A DNA stretch of 25,489 bases from DATEHQ01 sp035279525. Its GTDB lineage: Bacteria > Chloroflexota > Dormibacteria > Dormibacterales > Dormibacteraceae. Each line of letters opens with the position of its first letter. Position 1 is the stretch's first letter. Under the pieces are notes generated by a model. It had not been told where the DNA came from, did not search any database, and was given only the letters and a program-made list of their open reading frames with translations. The position numbers and the translations under genes are program-made. The stretch spans positions 1 through 25,489 of the forward strand of contig DATEHQ010000058.1 of NCBI GenBank assembly GCA_035279525.1, written 5' to 3'. This document shows positions 1-7,815 of the stretch, one piece after another.

Positions 1-1
1 C

Positions 2-487
2 GAGGGCGCCGACGCGGGCGAGCTTGCCGTCCACGTGGCCGCCAGCGCCGCGCGCGCCGGCATCAACCTGCCCGGCCGCGACTACCTCCAGCTGCTCCTG
101 GACCGGCTGCCTGGAAGCCGCACCTTCGTCGCCCGACACGAGGGCGAGTCGCTGTGCGCACTCATGGTCGCGATGCACGACGGGCGCGGCTACTACCTTT
201 ACAGCGGCTCGAACGGCCGCCAGAAGAACCTCAAGGCGATGGATCTCGCCATGTGGCGAGGCATCCAGTACGCGGCCGGGCAAGGGTGCCAGGACTACGA
301 CCTGTGGGGCATTCCGCCCAACGACGATCCCGGCCATCCATGGCATGGATTCAGCGAGTTCAAAGCCGGCTTCGGTGGCGAAAAGGTCACGTACGCGGGC
401 ACATGGGACCTCGTCCTTTCGCCCACCGCAAGCCTCATCGCGGCCAGAGAGGCGACGGTCAGGACGGTTCGCCGCCTCCGCCGCTGA
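2..487 (+). CDS. FemAB/FemX-like peptidoglycan bridge aminoacyltransferase, C-terminal part
   Basis: The gene is open from the window edge, so its start is missing; about 161 C-terminal codons are present. The protein resembles the second GNAT-like half of FemAB/FemX enzymes, which transfer amino acids from aminoacyl-tRNA to the lipid II peptide in the cytoplasm. Visible family features are the YYLYSGSNG strand, the helix with AMDLAMWRGIQYA, the YDLWGIPP strand and the GFSEFKAGFGG segment, which corresponds to the F-K-x-G-F-G-G signature near the end of these proteins. An arginine-rich tail follows. The gene stops 10 bases before the convergent cyclase gene, with no obvious terminator between them. 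FemAB family membership is fairly sure; the acceptor and the amino acid transferred cannot be told from this fragment. Confidence 0.8.
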   Translation, partial: EGADAGELAVHVAASAARAGINLPGRDYLQLLLDRLPGSRTFVARHEGESLCALMVAMHDGRGYYLYSGSNGRQKNLKAMDLAMWRGIQYAAGQGCQDYDLWGIPPNDDPGHPWHGFSEFKAGFGGEKVTYAGTWDLVLSPTASLIAAREATVRTVRRLRR

Positions 488-497
488 CCCAGACGGC

Positions 498-3344
498 TCA
501 GCGCGGGCCGCGGAGCTCAGCCTCGCGCGACCGCCGCAGCAGCTCTTCGGCCTCGGCCTTGTCGCCGCGCAGCTCCGCGACACGCGCCAGGTTGCGCCAC
601 GTCCAGGCCGGCAGCTGACGGTCCCCGAGGTCCTCGGCGGTCCTGATCGCGAAGCGCAGGTCCTCCTCCGCTGCGTCGAGTCGCCCGAGCTCGCGCATCG
701 CGATGCCGCGGGCCGCGCGCGCGTCGGCCAGCTCCCAACGCGCCCCGAGCTCCGCGAAGATCGCTATGCCGCGGTCGAACCATGGCAGCGCCTCGTCGTG
801 CCGGCCGAGCTCGTCGAGGGCACGTCCCTTCTGGACCTGGGTGTTGGCGACGCTGAACTGGTCGCCCGCCTCCTCGGCCAGCGCGTTTGCCTCGTCGATC
901 AGCTTGAGCGCCGCCTCGGCGTCGCCCATGTCGGAACGGTTGATCGAAAGCGCCGTGAGGGCGCGGACGCGCGCCCAGGTGTCCTTCGGGTCGACCATCT
1001 CGAGGGCGCGTCGCCACATGCGCTCTGACTCCTCGAACCGGCCGCGCGTCCAGGGCACCCAGCCGGCGAAGAGCAGGGTGCGCACGACGGCCCACGGGTC
1101 GCCGAGCTTCTCCGCCGCTTCCAGCGAACGATTGAGCAGGGTCTCCGCCTTGTCCACGTCGGCCTCGTAGTTGATCGCGACGTCGCCGAGGAAACGAAGG
1201 GCAAGCGCAAGAGTGAAGGCGTCATCGTGCGCTTCGCCGAGCGTGGCGCCGCGCTCGAGCGCCTCGATCGCCGCGGGGTACTCGCCCAGCCAGTAGTACG
1301 CCTCACCCATGCCGGCCAGAGCCCGCGCCTCGCGCATCCCCCATTTCGTCTCGTCGCCTCCCATGACCAGCGCCCGCTGGTACCGCTCGACCGCTGAGCG
1401 CAGCTCCATCCTCCGGCGCGCCCGGTCGCCGGCGCGCAGCAGCGCATCGGCCGCCTGGCCGGCGACGGTCCGGTCGTCGGGGTCGAGATCGAGCGCCGCC
1501 TTCGCGGCGAGCTCGAGATGGTCCGCGGCCAGCGAAAGGTGGCCGTCCTGGAGCAGGAACTCGGCCACGCGCTGATGCAGCCGCAGGCGCTCGCGCTTGG
1601 GCAGGCTCGCGTACGCGACCTCCTTGAGGGTGGCGTGCCTGAGCTTCCACTGCGGCGCGGCGGCTCCCATCGAGGGCTGGTCGCGCACGATGACCTCGGC
1701 GTCCTCCAGCTGGAGCAGCTCGGCCTCGGTTGCGGCCGCGTCGACGACGGCGAGCTCCTCGAGGTCGAACGAGTACTTGAAAATCGCGGCTCGGCGCGCC
1801 AGGTCTCGCAGCCTGGCGGGCAGCGTGTCGAGCCTTGCCGCGACGATCGCCTGGACGGTCGGCGGCAGGGTCGCCCGGCGGGGTGCGGATCCGTTGCCGT
1901 CCGGCATCAGCATGCCCGTCGTCTCGATGATGAAGAAAGGGTTGCCCCCGGCCCGCCGCGCGATCTCCTGCGCCTCGGCGTCTTCGATGTGGCCGCCGGC
2001 CGCGTGGCGCGCGAGATGGACGGCATCCTCCTGCGACAGGGGATCGAGCCGCACCAGGACGGCGTTGCCGCTGCTCGAGCCCCAGGTCGGGCGCTGCTCG
2101 AGCAGCTCGTCGCGCGCGAGGGCGACGACCAGAGCACGACGTGGTCCGCGGCGGCCGGGCCCCGCAAGCCGCTCGATCAGGTCGAGCATCGGCGCTTTCA
2201 AGTCGTGCACGTCGTCGAAGAGCAGCACGACGGGATGGTCGCGGGCCAGCCCGTCGATCAGTGCGATGAAGCCCGCCTGCACGTCGTGCACGAATGCCGT
2301 CTCCTCGGGCTGCTCGGCCAGGCCGAAGAGCAGACCCAGGCGCTGCGTCACGCGGAGGCTCTCGGCCGGGTCGCAGCAGCGCTCGACCAGCTCCTGCAGC
2401 CGGGCGCGGATCCGTTCGGGTGAATCGGAGCCTTCGATCCCGGCGAGGTCCGCGACGATGGTGGCCGCGGCGGAAAACGTCGCCGTGTCCGTGTCGGAGC
2501 GGGTGCGCCCGCGCAGGATGGGGACCGCGGCGCTGACTCCGGCCGCCAGCTCGTCTGCGAGTCGCGACTTTCCGATCCCCGCTTCGCCGGCCACGGTCAC
2601 GAGCACCGGGCGCCCGGTCGTGCTGGCGAGGCCCAGGCTCTGGCCGAGGATCGCCTGCTCGCTCGTCCGCCCGACGAACGGGATGGTGCGCCGTGCCGAG
2701 CGCGTGGTCAGGCCGTCGACGGGATGGGCGTCGAGGGCTTCGTCGAATCCCTTCGCCCTGATCCTCCTTCGGCGGCCGAACGAAACCTTGTTGGCGGTGA
2801 GGGCCTGCGTCGTCCTTCCGGCGAGCACCTCGCCGGCGCGCGCCGCGGATTGAAGGCGGGCGGCTGCGTTCACCACCGGTCCGGTGACCAGCAGCTGGCC
2901 CGTCGGGCCGCGACCGACGGCGGCCTCGCCCGTTTCGATTCCGACACGCACTTCCAGAGAGCCAACCCCGGCCGACGCACCCAGCCGGTGCGCGCGGGCG
3001 CGGATCGCGAGGCCGGCGCGGACCGCCCTCACGGCATCGTCCTCATGCACGTGCGGCAGGCCGAACACCGCCATCACCGCGTCGCCGACGTACTTCTCGG
3101 CGCGCCCGCGCAAGGCCGCGAGCTCTTCATTCGCGGCGTCGAAGAAGCTGCCGAGCAGCTCGCGCGAGCGCTCCGGATCGAGGGTCTGCGCCAAGCGCGT
3201 GGAGTCGACGATGTCGGCGAACACGATGGTCACCACCTTTCGCTCCTCGGTTTCGACGAGCGCCCCAACGGCGGCGCCGCAGTTGGGACAGAACCTGGCT
3301 CCAGGCGGCAGCGGCAGCCCGCAGACGGAGCACGCGATGACCAT
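498..3344 (-). CDS. Zinc-ribbon / class III nucleotide cyclase / AAA ATPase / TPR regulator
   Basis: A 948-residue multidomain signalling protein, probably cytoplasmic. Order: a zinc ribbon (C5, C8, C19, C22); a class III cyclase domain (about 36-200) with FADIVDST (metal ligand D44), KYVGDAVMAVFG (K84, D88) and VVNAAARLQ (N159, R163); an AAA/NACHT-like ATPase with Walker A GEAGIGKS (253-260) and a Walker B-like LLFDDVHD; and a long C-terminal run of TPR-like helices. This is the architecture of the large cyclase-ATPase-TPR proteins common in Actinobacteria and Chloroflexi. The metal-binding aspartates, asparagine and arginine are present, so activity is plausible, although the residue before VVN is proline where many relatives have aspartate. 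The ATG at 3344 directly precedes the zinc ribbon. It is divergent from the PBP gene. The product (cAMP or cGMP) and the signal sensed are unknown. Confidence 0.9.
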   Translation of the reverse strand: MVIACSVCGLPLPPGARFCPNCGAAVGALVETEERKVVTIVFADIVDSTRLAQTLDPERSRELLGSFFDAANEELAALRGRAEKYVGDAVMAVFGLPHVHEDDAVRAVRAGLAIRARAHRLGASAGVGSLEVRVGIETGEAAVGRGPTGQLLVTGPVVNAAARLQSAARAGEVLAGRTTQALTANKVSFGRRRRIRAKGFDEALDAHPVDGLTTRSARRTIPFVGRTSEQAILGQSLGLASTTGRPVLVTVAGEAGIGKSRLADELAAGVSAAVPILRGRTRSDTDTATFSAAATIVADLAGIEGSDSPERIRARLQELVERCCDPAESLRVTQRLGLLFGLAEQPEETAFVHDVQAGFIALIDGLARDHPVVLLFDDVHDLKAPMLDLIERLAGPGRRGPRRALVVALARDELLEQRPTWGSSSGNAVLVRLDPLSQEDAVHLARHAAGGHIEDAEAQEIARRAGGNPFFIIETTGMLMPDGNGSAPRRATLPPTVQAIVAARLDTLPARLRDLARRAAIFKYSFDLEELAVVDAAATEAELLQLEDAEVIVRDQPSMGAAAPQWKLRHATLKEVAYASLPKRERLRLHQRVAEFLLQDGHLSLAADHLELAAKAALDLDPDDRTVAGQAADALLRAGDRARRRMELRSAVERYQRALVMGGDETKWGMREARALAGMGEAYYWLGEYPAAIEALERGATLGEAHDDAFTLALALRFLGDVAINYEADVDKAETLLNRSLEAAEKLGDPWAVVRTLLFAGWVPWTRGRFEESERMWRRALEMVDPKDTWARVRALTALSINRSDMGDAEAALKLIDEANALAEEAGDQFSVANTQVQKGRALDELGRHDEALPWFDRGIAIFAELGARWELADARAARGIAMRELGRLDAAEEDLRFAIRTAEDLGDRQLPAWTWRNLARVAELRGDKAEAEELLRRSREAELRGPR

Positions 3345-3382
3345 CCACTGAGTGTGCGGGACGGCGACCGCCCCCGATCAAG

Positions 3383-3434
3383 CGATGTTGATTCGCCGTT
3401 CACAAAGAATTACATCAGCCCTGTAAGCAATTAC
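3383..3434. promoter_or_regulatory. AT-rich divergent promoter/operator region
   Basis: The 138-bp gap between the divergent cyclase and PBP genes contains one clearly AT-rich block. It holds TTGATT (3388-3393), then 17 nt, then TACATC, a weak sigma70-like arrangement toward the PBP gene. It also holds two direct copies of AATTAC (3408-3413 and 3429-3434), 21 bp or two helical turns apart, the second forming a GTAA-gcaa-TTAC inverted repeat. A promoter is likely here; the repeats could be an operator, but this is inference. Confidence 0.35.
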
Positions 3435-3482
3435 TCGCCGCGGCGCGTGCGTTGTCCTCATCGTGGGGGGCGCATTCTGTGA

Positions 3483-5636
3483 GTGACGCACGCGCTCGGG
3501 ACCGTGTCGGAGTTCGAGCGCTACCGTAGGACGCCCATCGTCTGGCCTCCGCGGCCGGCGGCGGGCCACCACATCCGGCGTCGAAAGCGCCGCGCTCGCT
3601 GGCCCTACCGCCTCGGCGCGTTCGCCGCTGTGGCGGTCGTCGTCGCGGCGGTCACGCCGCCGCTGTACATCGCTTACGCGTCGCAGCTGCCCGACCCGAC
3701 GCTGGTGGCGAGCCCCATACCCGGGGACACGCTCATCTATGCGGGCGACAGGACCACGCTGCTGGCGGACCTCCATCCCGCGGGGTACCAGCACTATGAC
3801 GAGCAGCTGTCGTCGATGGGCACCTACCTGCCCGAGGCGGTGGTCTCGATCGAAGACAGGAATTTCTACCAGGAGCACGGCATCGATCCGGGCAGCATCG
3901 CTCGCGCCGCCCTGGTCAACCTCAAGGCAGGCCACACGGTGGAGGGTGCATCGACGATCACGCAGCAGCTCGTCAAGCTGCGCGTGCTGGGTGACGAGCC
4001 TACGTTCCAGCGCAAGCTGAACGAGGCGCTCCTGGCCATGGAGGTGGAGCGCAAGTACCCGAAGTCGCGGATCCTCGAGATGTATCTGAACGACGTCACG
4101 TTCGGAAACAGCGCCGTCGGTTCGGAGGCGGCGTCACGGATCTACTTTCACAAGGCGACAAGACAGCTCGACCTGGCGCAGGCGGCCATGCTCGCCGGCC
4201 TGGTCCGCGGCCCGACGCTGTACGACCCGTTCGTGAACTGGGATGCCGCGAAAGCGCGCCAGCTCCAGGTCCTCACCGCGATGGTCGTGGCCGGCAAGGT
4301 CACGCAGCACGACGCGGACGAGGCCTACGCGGAGGATCTCAAGCCGCCGGACCGGATGTTCATGCCCGCCAACACCAACAACGTGCTCGCGCCGGGGTTC
4401 GTCGGCTACGTCACGCAGCAGCTGGTCCAGACCTACGGCACGGGCGAGACGTACGGCGGAGGCCTGCGCGTCTACACCACGTTGAACCTCGATCTGCAGA
4501 AGGCCGGTCAGGACGCCATCTCGTCCACGCAGCGGGCGCTCGCGTGGCGGAACGTTCAGCAGGGGGCGCTGGTCGCTCTCGACCCTCGCTCGGGCGCCAT
4601 TGTCGCGATGGTCGCCTCGGCGAATCCAACCGCCAACGGCGGCCAGTACAACCTGGCCCTGTGGCCGCCGCGCAACCCAGGATCGTCGATGAAGATCTTC
4701 ACGTACACCGCGGCGATCAACAGCGGCAGGTACACCATGACGACGCCCGTCGCCGACGCACCGTTCAAGTACCTCGACCCTGGTTCGGGAACCGAATACC
4801 AGCCGCAGAACTACGACGGCCGGTACCACGGCACCTGCCAGGTGCAGCAGTGCATCGGCAACTCGCTGAACATCCCGGCGGTGAAGGTGGAGCTGGGTGT
4901 GGGCGTGCCCCAGGTGGTGCAGATGGCGCGCGCGATGGGTGCGCCGCCATGGCAGCAGCACTCCGACGGGTCCTTCACCAGCAACGATTCCCCCGACAGC
5001 TTCGGACCGTCTCTCACGCTGGGGGGTTACGGCGAGACGCCGCTGCAGATGGCCACGGGCGCTTCCGTGCTGGCCACGCAGGGTGTGCTGCGCCAGCCGT
5101 TCGCGATCGAACGCATCGACAGGGCCGGCCAGACCATCTTCAACCACACCGAATCGGCGAAGCAGGTGCTCGACCCGCGCGTCGCGTTCATCATGTCCTC
5201 GATCCTCTCGACCGACGACAACCGGGCGCTGATCTTCGGGCGGAACTCGGACCTGGTCATCCCGGGATTCACCGTGGCGGTGAAGACGGGAACCTCCGAC
5301 AGCTTCGCGGACGCATGGACCGTCGGTTACACGCCCAAGCTCGCGGTCGCGGTATGGATGGGAAACCCCGACTGGCGCGTCAAGATGACCGAGGGCTCGG
5401 ACAGCTACTACGTCGCGGTCCCCGCGTGGCGTTCCTTCCTCACGCAGGCCCTGCCGCTCCTGGGCGGAAACGACTGGTACAGCATGCCACCCGGGATCAC
5501 GGTCGCATTCGGCAACTACTACCTGTCCGGGACGCAGCCGTCGTCGCCTCCGGAGTCGGGCGGGGGCGGCTCGACCAGGGGCGATGGCGGTGGCGGTGGT
5601 GACGGCGGCACCCCCCACAAAAAGAAAAAGAAGTGA
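3483..5636 (+). CDS. Class A penicillin-binding protein (GT51 transglycosylase + transpeptidase)
   Basis: A 717-residue bifunctional peptidoglycan synthase anchored in the membrane with its catalytic domains outside. After an Arg-rich cytoplasmic tail there is one membrane segment (about 44-65). The GT51 domain shows EDRNFYQEHGID with catalytic E124, GASTITQQLVK, and the RKLNEALLAMEVE and YLNDVTFG motifs. The transpeptidase domain has SxxK at 401-404 (S401 nucleophile), SLN at 461-463 and KTGT at 601-604. All catalytic residues are present. The protein ends in a Gly/Ser-rich linker and a run of five lysines, probably an extracellular tail that contacts anionic wall polymers. The GTG at 3483 is the first possible start, because an in-frame TGA lies immediately before it; a G-run at about 3465-3470 may help ribosome binding. 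It is comparable to PonA/PBP1a proteins. Confidence 0.95.
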   Translation: MTHALGTVSEFERYRRTPIVWPPRPAAGHHIRRRKRRARWPYRLGAFAAVAVVVAAVTPPLYIAYASQLPDPTLVASPIPGDTLIYAGDRTTLLADLHPAGYQHYDEQLSSMGTYLPEAVVSIEDRNFYQEHGIDPGSIARAALVNLKAGHTVEGASTITQQLVKLRVLGDEPTFQRKLNEALLAMEVERKYPKSRILEMYLNDVTFGNSAVGSEAASRIYFHKATRQLDLAQAAMLAGLVRGPTLYDPFVNWDAAKARQLQVLTAMVVAGKVTQHDADEAYAEDLKPPDRMFMPANTNNVLAPGFVGYVTQQLVQTYGTGETYGGGLRVYTTLNLDLQKAGQDAISSTQRALAWRNVQQGALVALDPRSGAIVAMVASANPTANGGQYNLALWPPRNPGSSMKIFTYTAAINSGRYTMTTPVADAPFKYLDPGSGTEYQPQNYDGRYHGTCQVQQCIGNSLNIPAVKVELGVGVPQVVQMARAMGAPPWQQHSDGSFTSNDSPDSFGPSLTLGGYGETPLQMATGASVLATQGVLRQPFAIERIDRAGQTIFNHTESAKQVLDPRVAFIMSSILSTDDNRALIFGRNSDLVIPGFTVAVKTGTSDSFADAWTVGYTPKLAVAVWMGNPDWRVKMTEGSDSYYVAVPAWRSFLTQALPLLGGNDWYSMPPGITVAFGNYYLSGTQPSSPPESGGGGSTRGDGGGGGDGGTPHKKKKK

Positions 5637-5752
5637 CGAAGGGCCGGGGCTCCTAGCGCGCTACTGTTGATGTAGGCAGAGTGCTCGCCGCGACCCCGCG
5701 TCGAAGCGTATCTGGCGAAAGTCCGCGATACGTGATCGACCGATGGAGGGCC

Positions 5753-6145
5753 ATGCACAAAGAACCTGCCGTGATGCTGATCGACGACGACCCCGACGCC
5801 ACCGAGATGTACAGGCGCGGCCTGGAGATGGCCGGCTTTCGCGTGCAGGTGGTCAACGACCCCGACCGGTTGCCTGCCGCGCTGGCCGGCGGAATCCCCG
5901 AGATCTTCGTCCTGGACTGGGAGCTCGGCTCGATCACCGGCGCCGATGTGCTCGACCGGTTGAAGAGCGACCCGCTCACGGCGGACAAGCCCGTGATCAT
6001 GGTCAGCAACTTTCCCGAGGAGGCCGACGAGGATCACCGAACCGAGCGGGCCGGGGCGCTGGCCTGGCTGCTCAAGGCACGCACGACTCCTCAGGAGCTT
6101 GCCGGGCGTCTGCACGAAGCGCTGCTGGGGCGGAGCGCGGACTAG
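5753..6145 (+). CDS. Stand-alone receiver-domain response regulator
   Basis: About 130 residues, nearly all a CheY-like receiver. The acidic pocket is LIDDDP (D11-D13), the phosphoacceptor is D55 in VLDWELG, the switch residue is S85 in MVSNF and the conserved lysine is K108 in WLLKARTTP. No DNA-binding or enzymatic output domain follows, so it probably acts through protein contacts or as a phosphorelay step. The ATG at 5753 was chosen because GGAGGG (5745-5750) lies just before it, although the spacing is short; in-frame GTGs at 5732 and 5681 are alternatives. It resembles the receiver at 12594-13100 more than the other two (SNF/SNY and K-x-R-x-T-P motifs). No kinase is directly adjacent. 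Confidence 0.85.
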   Translation: MHKEPAVMLIDDDPDATEMYRRGLEMAGFRVQVVNDPDRLPAALAGGIPEIFVLDWELGSITGADVLDRLKSDPLTADKPVIMVSNFPEEADEDHRTERAGALAWLLKARTTPQELAGRLHEALLGRSAD

Positions 6146-6157
6146 GGCGACTGCGAG

Positions 6158-6193
6158 AAAAAAATCGAACGCCGGCGCAAGACCGGCGTTCGA
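6158..6193 (-). terminator. Intrinsic terminator of the small membrane protein gene
   Basis: A perfect 11-bp inverted repeat (6165-6175 with 6183-6193, 7-nt loop) is followed, on the minus strand, by seven U residues (A-run 6158-6164 on the plus strand). This is a textbook Rho-independent terminator 23 bases past the stop of the 56-aa gene. On the plus strand the hairpin lacks a U-tract, so it would serve the response regulator gene poorly. Confidence 0.85.
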
Positions 6194-6215
6194 ATGAATC
6201 GGCTACGACGAACCG

Positions 6216-6386
6216 CTACCAGCGGTACCAGCGTCCGCCTTCAGCTCCTCGGAAGACGAATCCGAGCACCCACAGGATCAGCCCGATGATGAGCAGGATC
6301 CAGAGGATGTGCAGCGACGCTGAAACGAGCCCTCCGCCGCCGAGCAGCAGGAGCAGCAGGATCAAAACGACAATCGCGGCTAGCAT
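6216..6386 (-). CDS. 56-aa hydrophobic membrane protein (lmo0937-like)
   Basis: A very short protein with two membrane helices (about 3-22 and 25-45) separated by a Gly/Ser turn, ending in a short aromatic and basic tail (RGAEGGRWYRW). Size and composition resemble the lmo0937-type small membrane proteins; in Listeria the namesake is known as part of the general stress response. The ATG at 6386 is fixed by two overlapping strong Shine-Dalgarno sequences on the minus strand, AAGGAGGTGG and AGGAGGT, within the 20 nt upstream. It forms a single-gene unit with its own SigB-like promoter (6454-6478) and a strong terminator (6158-6193), so it is probably made in quantity under stress. The molecular role is unknown. 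Confidence 0.8.
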   Translation of the reverse strand: MLAAIVVLILLLLLLGGGGLVSASLHILWILLIIGLILWVLGFVFRGAEGGRWYRW

Positions 6387-6453
6387 CTGACCTCCTCCAC
6401 CTCCTTTTTCGTTCGTTGGGTTGCTGATTAGGAAACGGCTATTACGCCCCTGA

Positions 6454-6478
6454 ATACCCTTTCGCTCCCCTGGCGAAC
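6454..6478 (-). promoter_or_regulatory. SigB/SigF-type promoter of the small membrane protein gene
   Basis: Read on the minus strand, GTTC (6478-6475), a 15-nt spacer and GGGTAT (6459-6454) match the general-stress sigma factor consensus of Gram-positive bacteria (GTTT-N15-17-GGGTAT) at all but one position. A start site near 6447 would give a leader of about 60 nt before the ATG at 6386. Confidence 0.55.
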
Positions 6479-6483
6479 TTGGG

Positions 6484-7779
6484 CTACTCCCGGCCGTCGT
6501 CGGGGTGTCCGGTGTTGCCGAAGGCGATCCTGTCGCGCACCACCCGGGCGCGACCGAGCAGGCGCGAACGCTGGATCGCGTCCTCGCCGAAACGGTCGCG
6601 GATGGCGTCGACGGCGGCTTCCAGCCGATCGCTGCGCGGGCGCATGGGCTCGGTGAACAGCTCCATCTGGGCGGGCGCGCCCTGCACCAGGCCGGCCAGC
6701 CCAACGCCGAGAGTCCCGACCGAGCGCCGTGGGTCGCGCGCGGCGAGCAGCTTGAGCGCGGACTGATAGATCTCGTCGCCCGTGGCGATCGCCCGAGGCA
6801 GCGTGACCTGCTTCGAGAAATGCCCCGCCTCCGGCCGGTAGACGACGGACACGGTGACCACGTGTCCGCGCCGGCCCGCGGCCCGCAGCCTTCGACCGAC
6901 CATGTCCGACAGCCGCATCAGCAGCTCTTCGAGCTCCTTTTGCGACGCCGTGGCCCGCGCCATCACGTGCGAATGGCTGTAGCTCTTGCGCGCCGCATGC
7001 GTGAACGCGCTCCCCTCGAAGCCGCGAAGTCGCCGCCCCCAGCCGTCCGCCACCTCTTCGTGCATGCCGGCGGCGCGCAGCTTCGGCGCAGTCGCTCGCA
7101 GGAAATCCATCGGGGTCAGGATGCCGGCGCGAGCCAGGCGGCGTGCCGACGCCTCGGCGATGCCGGACAGGTCTGTCAGCTGCAGCCGCTCGAAGACGGC
7201 AACGAGGTTGGTGTGGTCGATGCGGCGCAGGCCGTCCCTCTTGTCGAGATTCGAAGCCTGCTTCGCCATCCAGATCGAAGTGGACACCCCAACCGACGCG
7301 GTGACGTGTTCCCCGATCTCGTCTCGGATCGCACGCTTGATGGCGAGCCCCACACCCTCCGGCCCGAGCCTGGCCAGCCCCGGTGTGCCCGCGAGGCCGA
7401 TCGATGCCTCGTCGATCGACATGCGCAGCACGTCAGGGCTGTGGCGCTCCATGATCTCGATCAAGCGGTCGGACGCCGCGCGATACAGCGGAGGGTCGGG
7501 CTCGCGGACGAGGATTCTCGGAAAGATCGCCTTCGCCTCGTACACGCGCATGCCTGTCTTGATCCCGAGGTCGCGGGCCTCGCGCGAGGAGGAGACGATG
7601 GTCGCGGCGTCGGTCGCGTACGCCGCGATCGCGAGCGGCCGGCCGCGCAGCTCGGGGTCGTTCTGCTGCTCGATCGACGCGAACGCGCAGTTCAGGTCGA
7701 TGACGAGCGTCGCCGGATCGGCGGTGTTGAGACCGAGCTCGATCGCCTGGGCGGAGGGCGCGGAGCTCACGACGATCAA
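6484..7779 (-). CDS. dinB: DNA polymerase IV (Y-family, DinB-type)
   Basis: A 431-residue translesion polymerase that extends primers past damaged or mismatched template. The palm carries D28 in VIDLNCAFASIE and the pair D123-E124 in SIDEAS; F33 sits at the steric-gate position that excludes ribonucleotides. In the first motif the usual D-x-D-x-F-F reads D-L-N-C-A-F, so the second Asp is Asn. A helix-hairpin-helix region (LSGIAEASARRLARAGI) and little-finger domain follow. QMELF (371-375) is a canonical beta-clamp binding motif, set 56 residues before the C-terminus. The start is taken as TTG 7779; GTG 7770 is equally possible, and neither has a clear ribosome site. It lies 36 bp downstream of a sensor kinase on the same strand, possibly co-transcribed. 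No LexA box was recognised. Confidence 0.92.
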   Translation of the reverse strand: MIVVSSAPSAQAIELGLNTADPATLVIDLNCAFASIEQQNDPELRGRPLAIAAYATDAATIVSSSREARDLGIKTGMRVYEAKAIFPRILVREPDPPLYRAASDRLIEIMERHSPDVLRMSIDEASIGLAGTPGLARLGPEGVGLAIKRAIRDEIGEHVTASVGVSTSIWMAKQASNLDKRDGLRRIDHTNLVAVFERLQLTDLSGIAEASARRLARAGILTPMDFLRATAPKLRAAGMHEEVADGWGRRLRGFEGSAFTHAARKSYSHSHVMARATASQKELEELLMRLSDMVGRRLRAAGRRGHVVTVSVVYRPEAGHFSKQVTLPRAIATGDEIYQSALKLLAARDPRRSVGTLGVGLAGLVQGAPAQMELFTEPMRPRSDRLEAAVDAIRDRFGEDAIQRSRLLGRARVVRDRIAFGNTGHPDDGRE

Positions 7780-7815
7780 ATGTTCGCACCAACCGTGGCG
7801 CGAGACAAGACCGGG

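Noticed and set aside
24..1028. Long open frames opposite or overlapping the cyclase and FemAB genes
   Set aside because: High GC content creates long shadow frames; they are Arg/Pro/Ala-rich without domain features, and the other frame encodes clear conserved domains.
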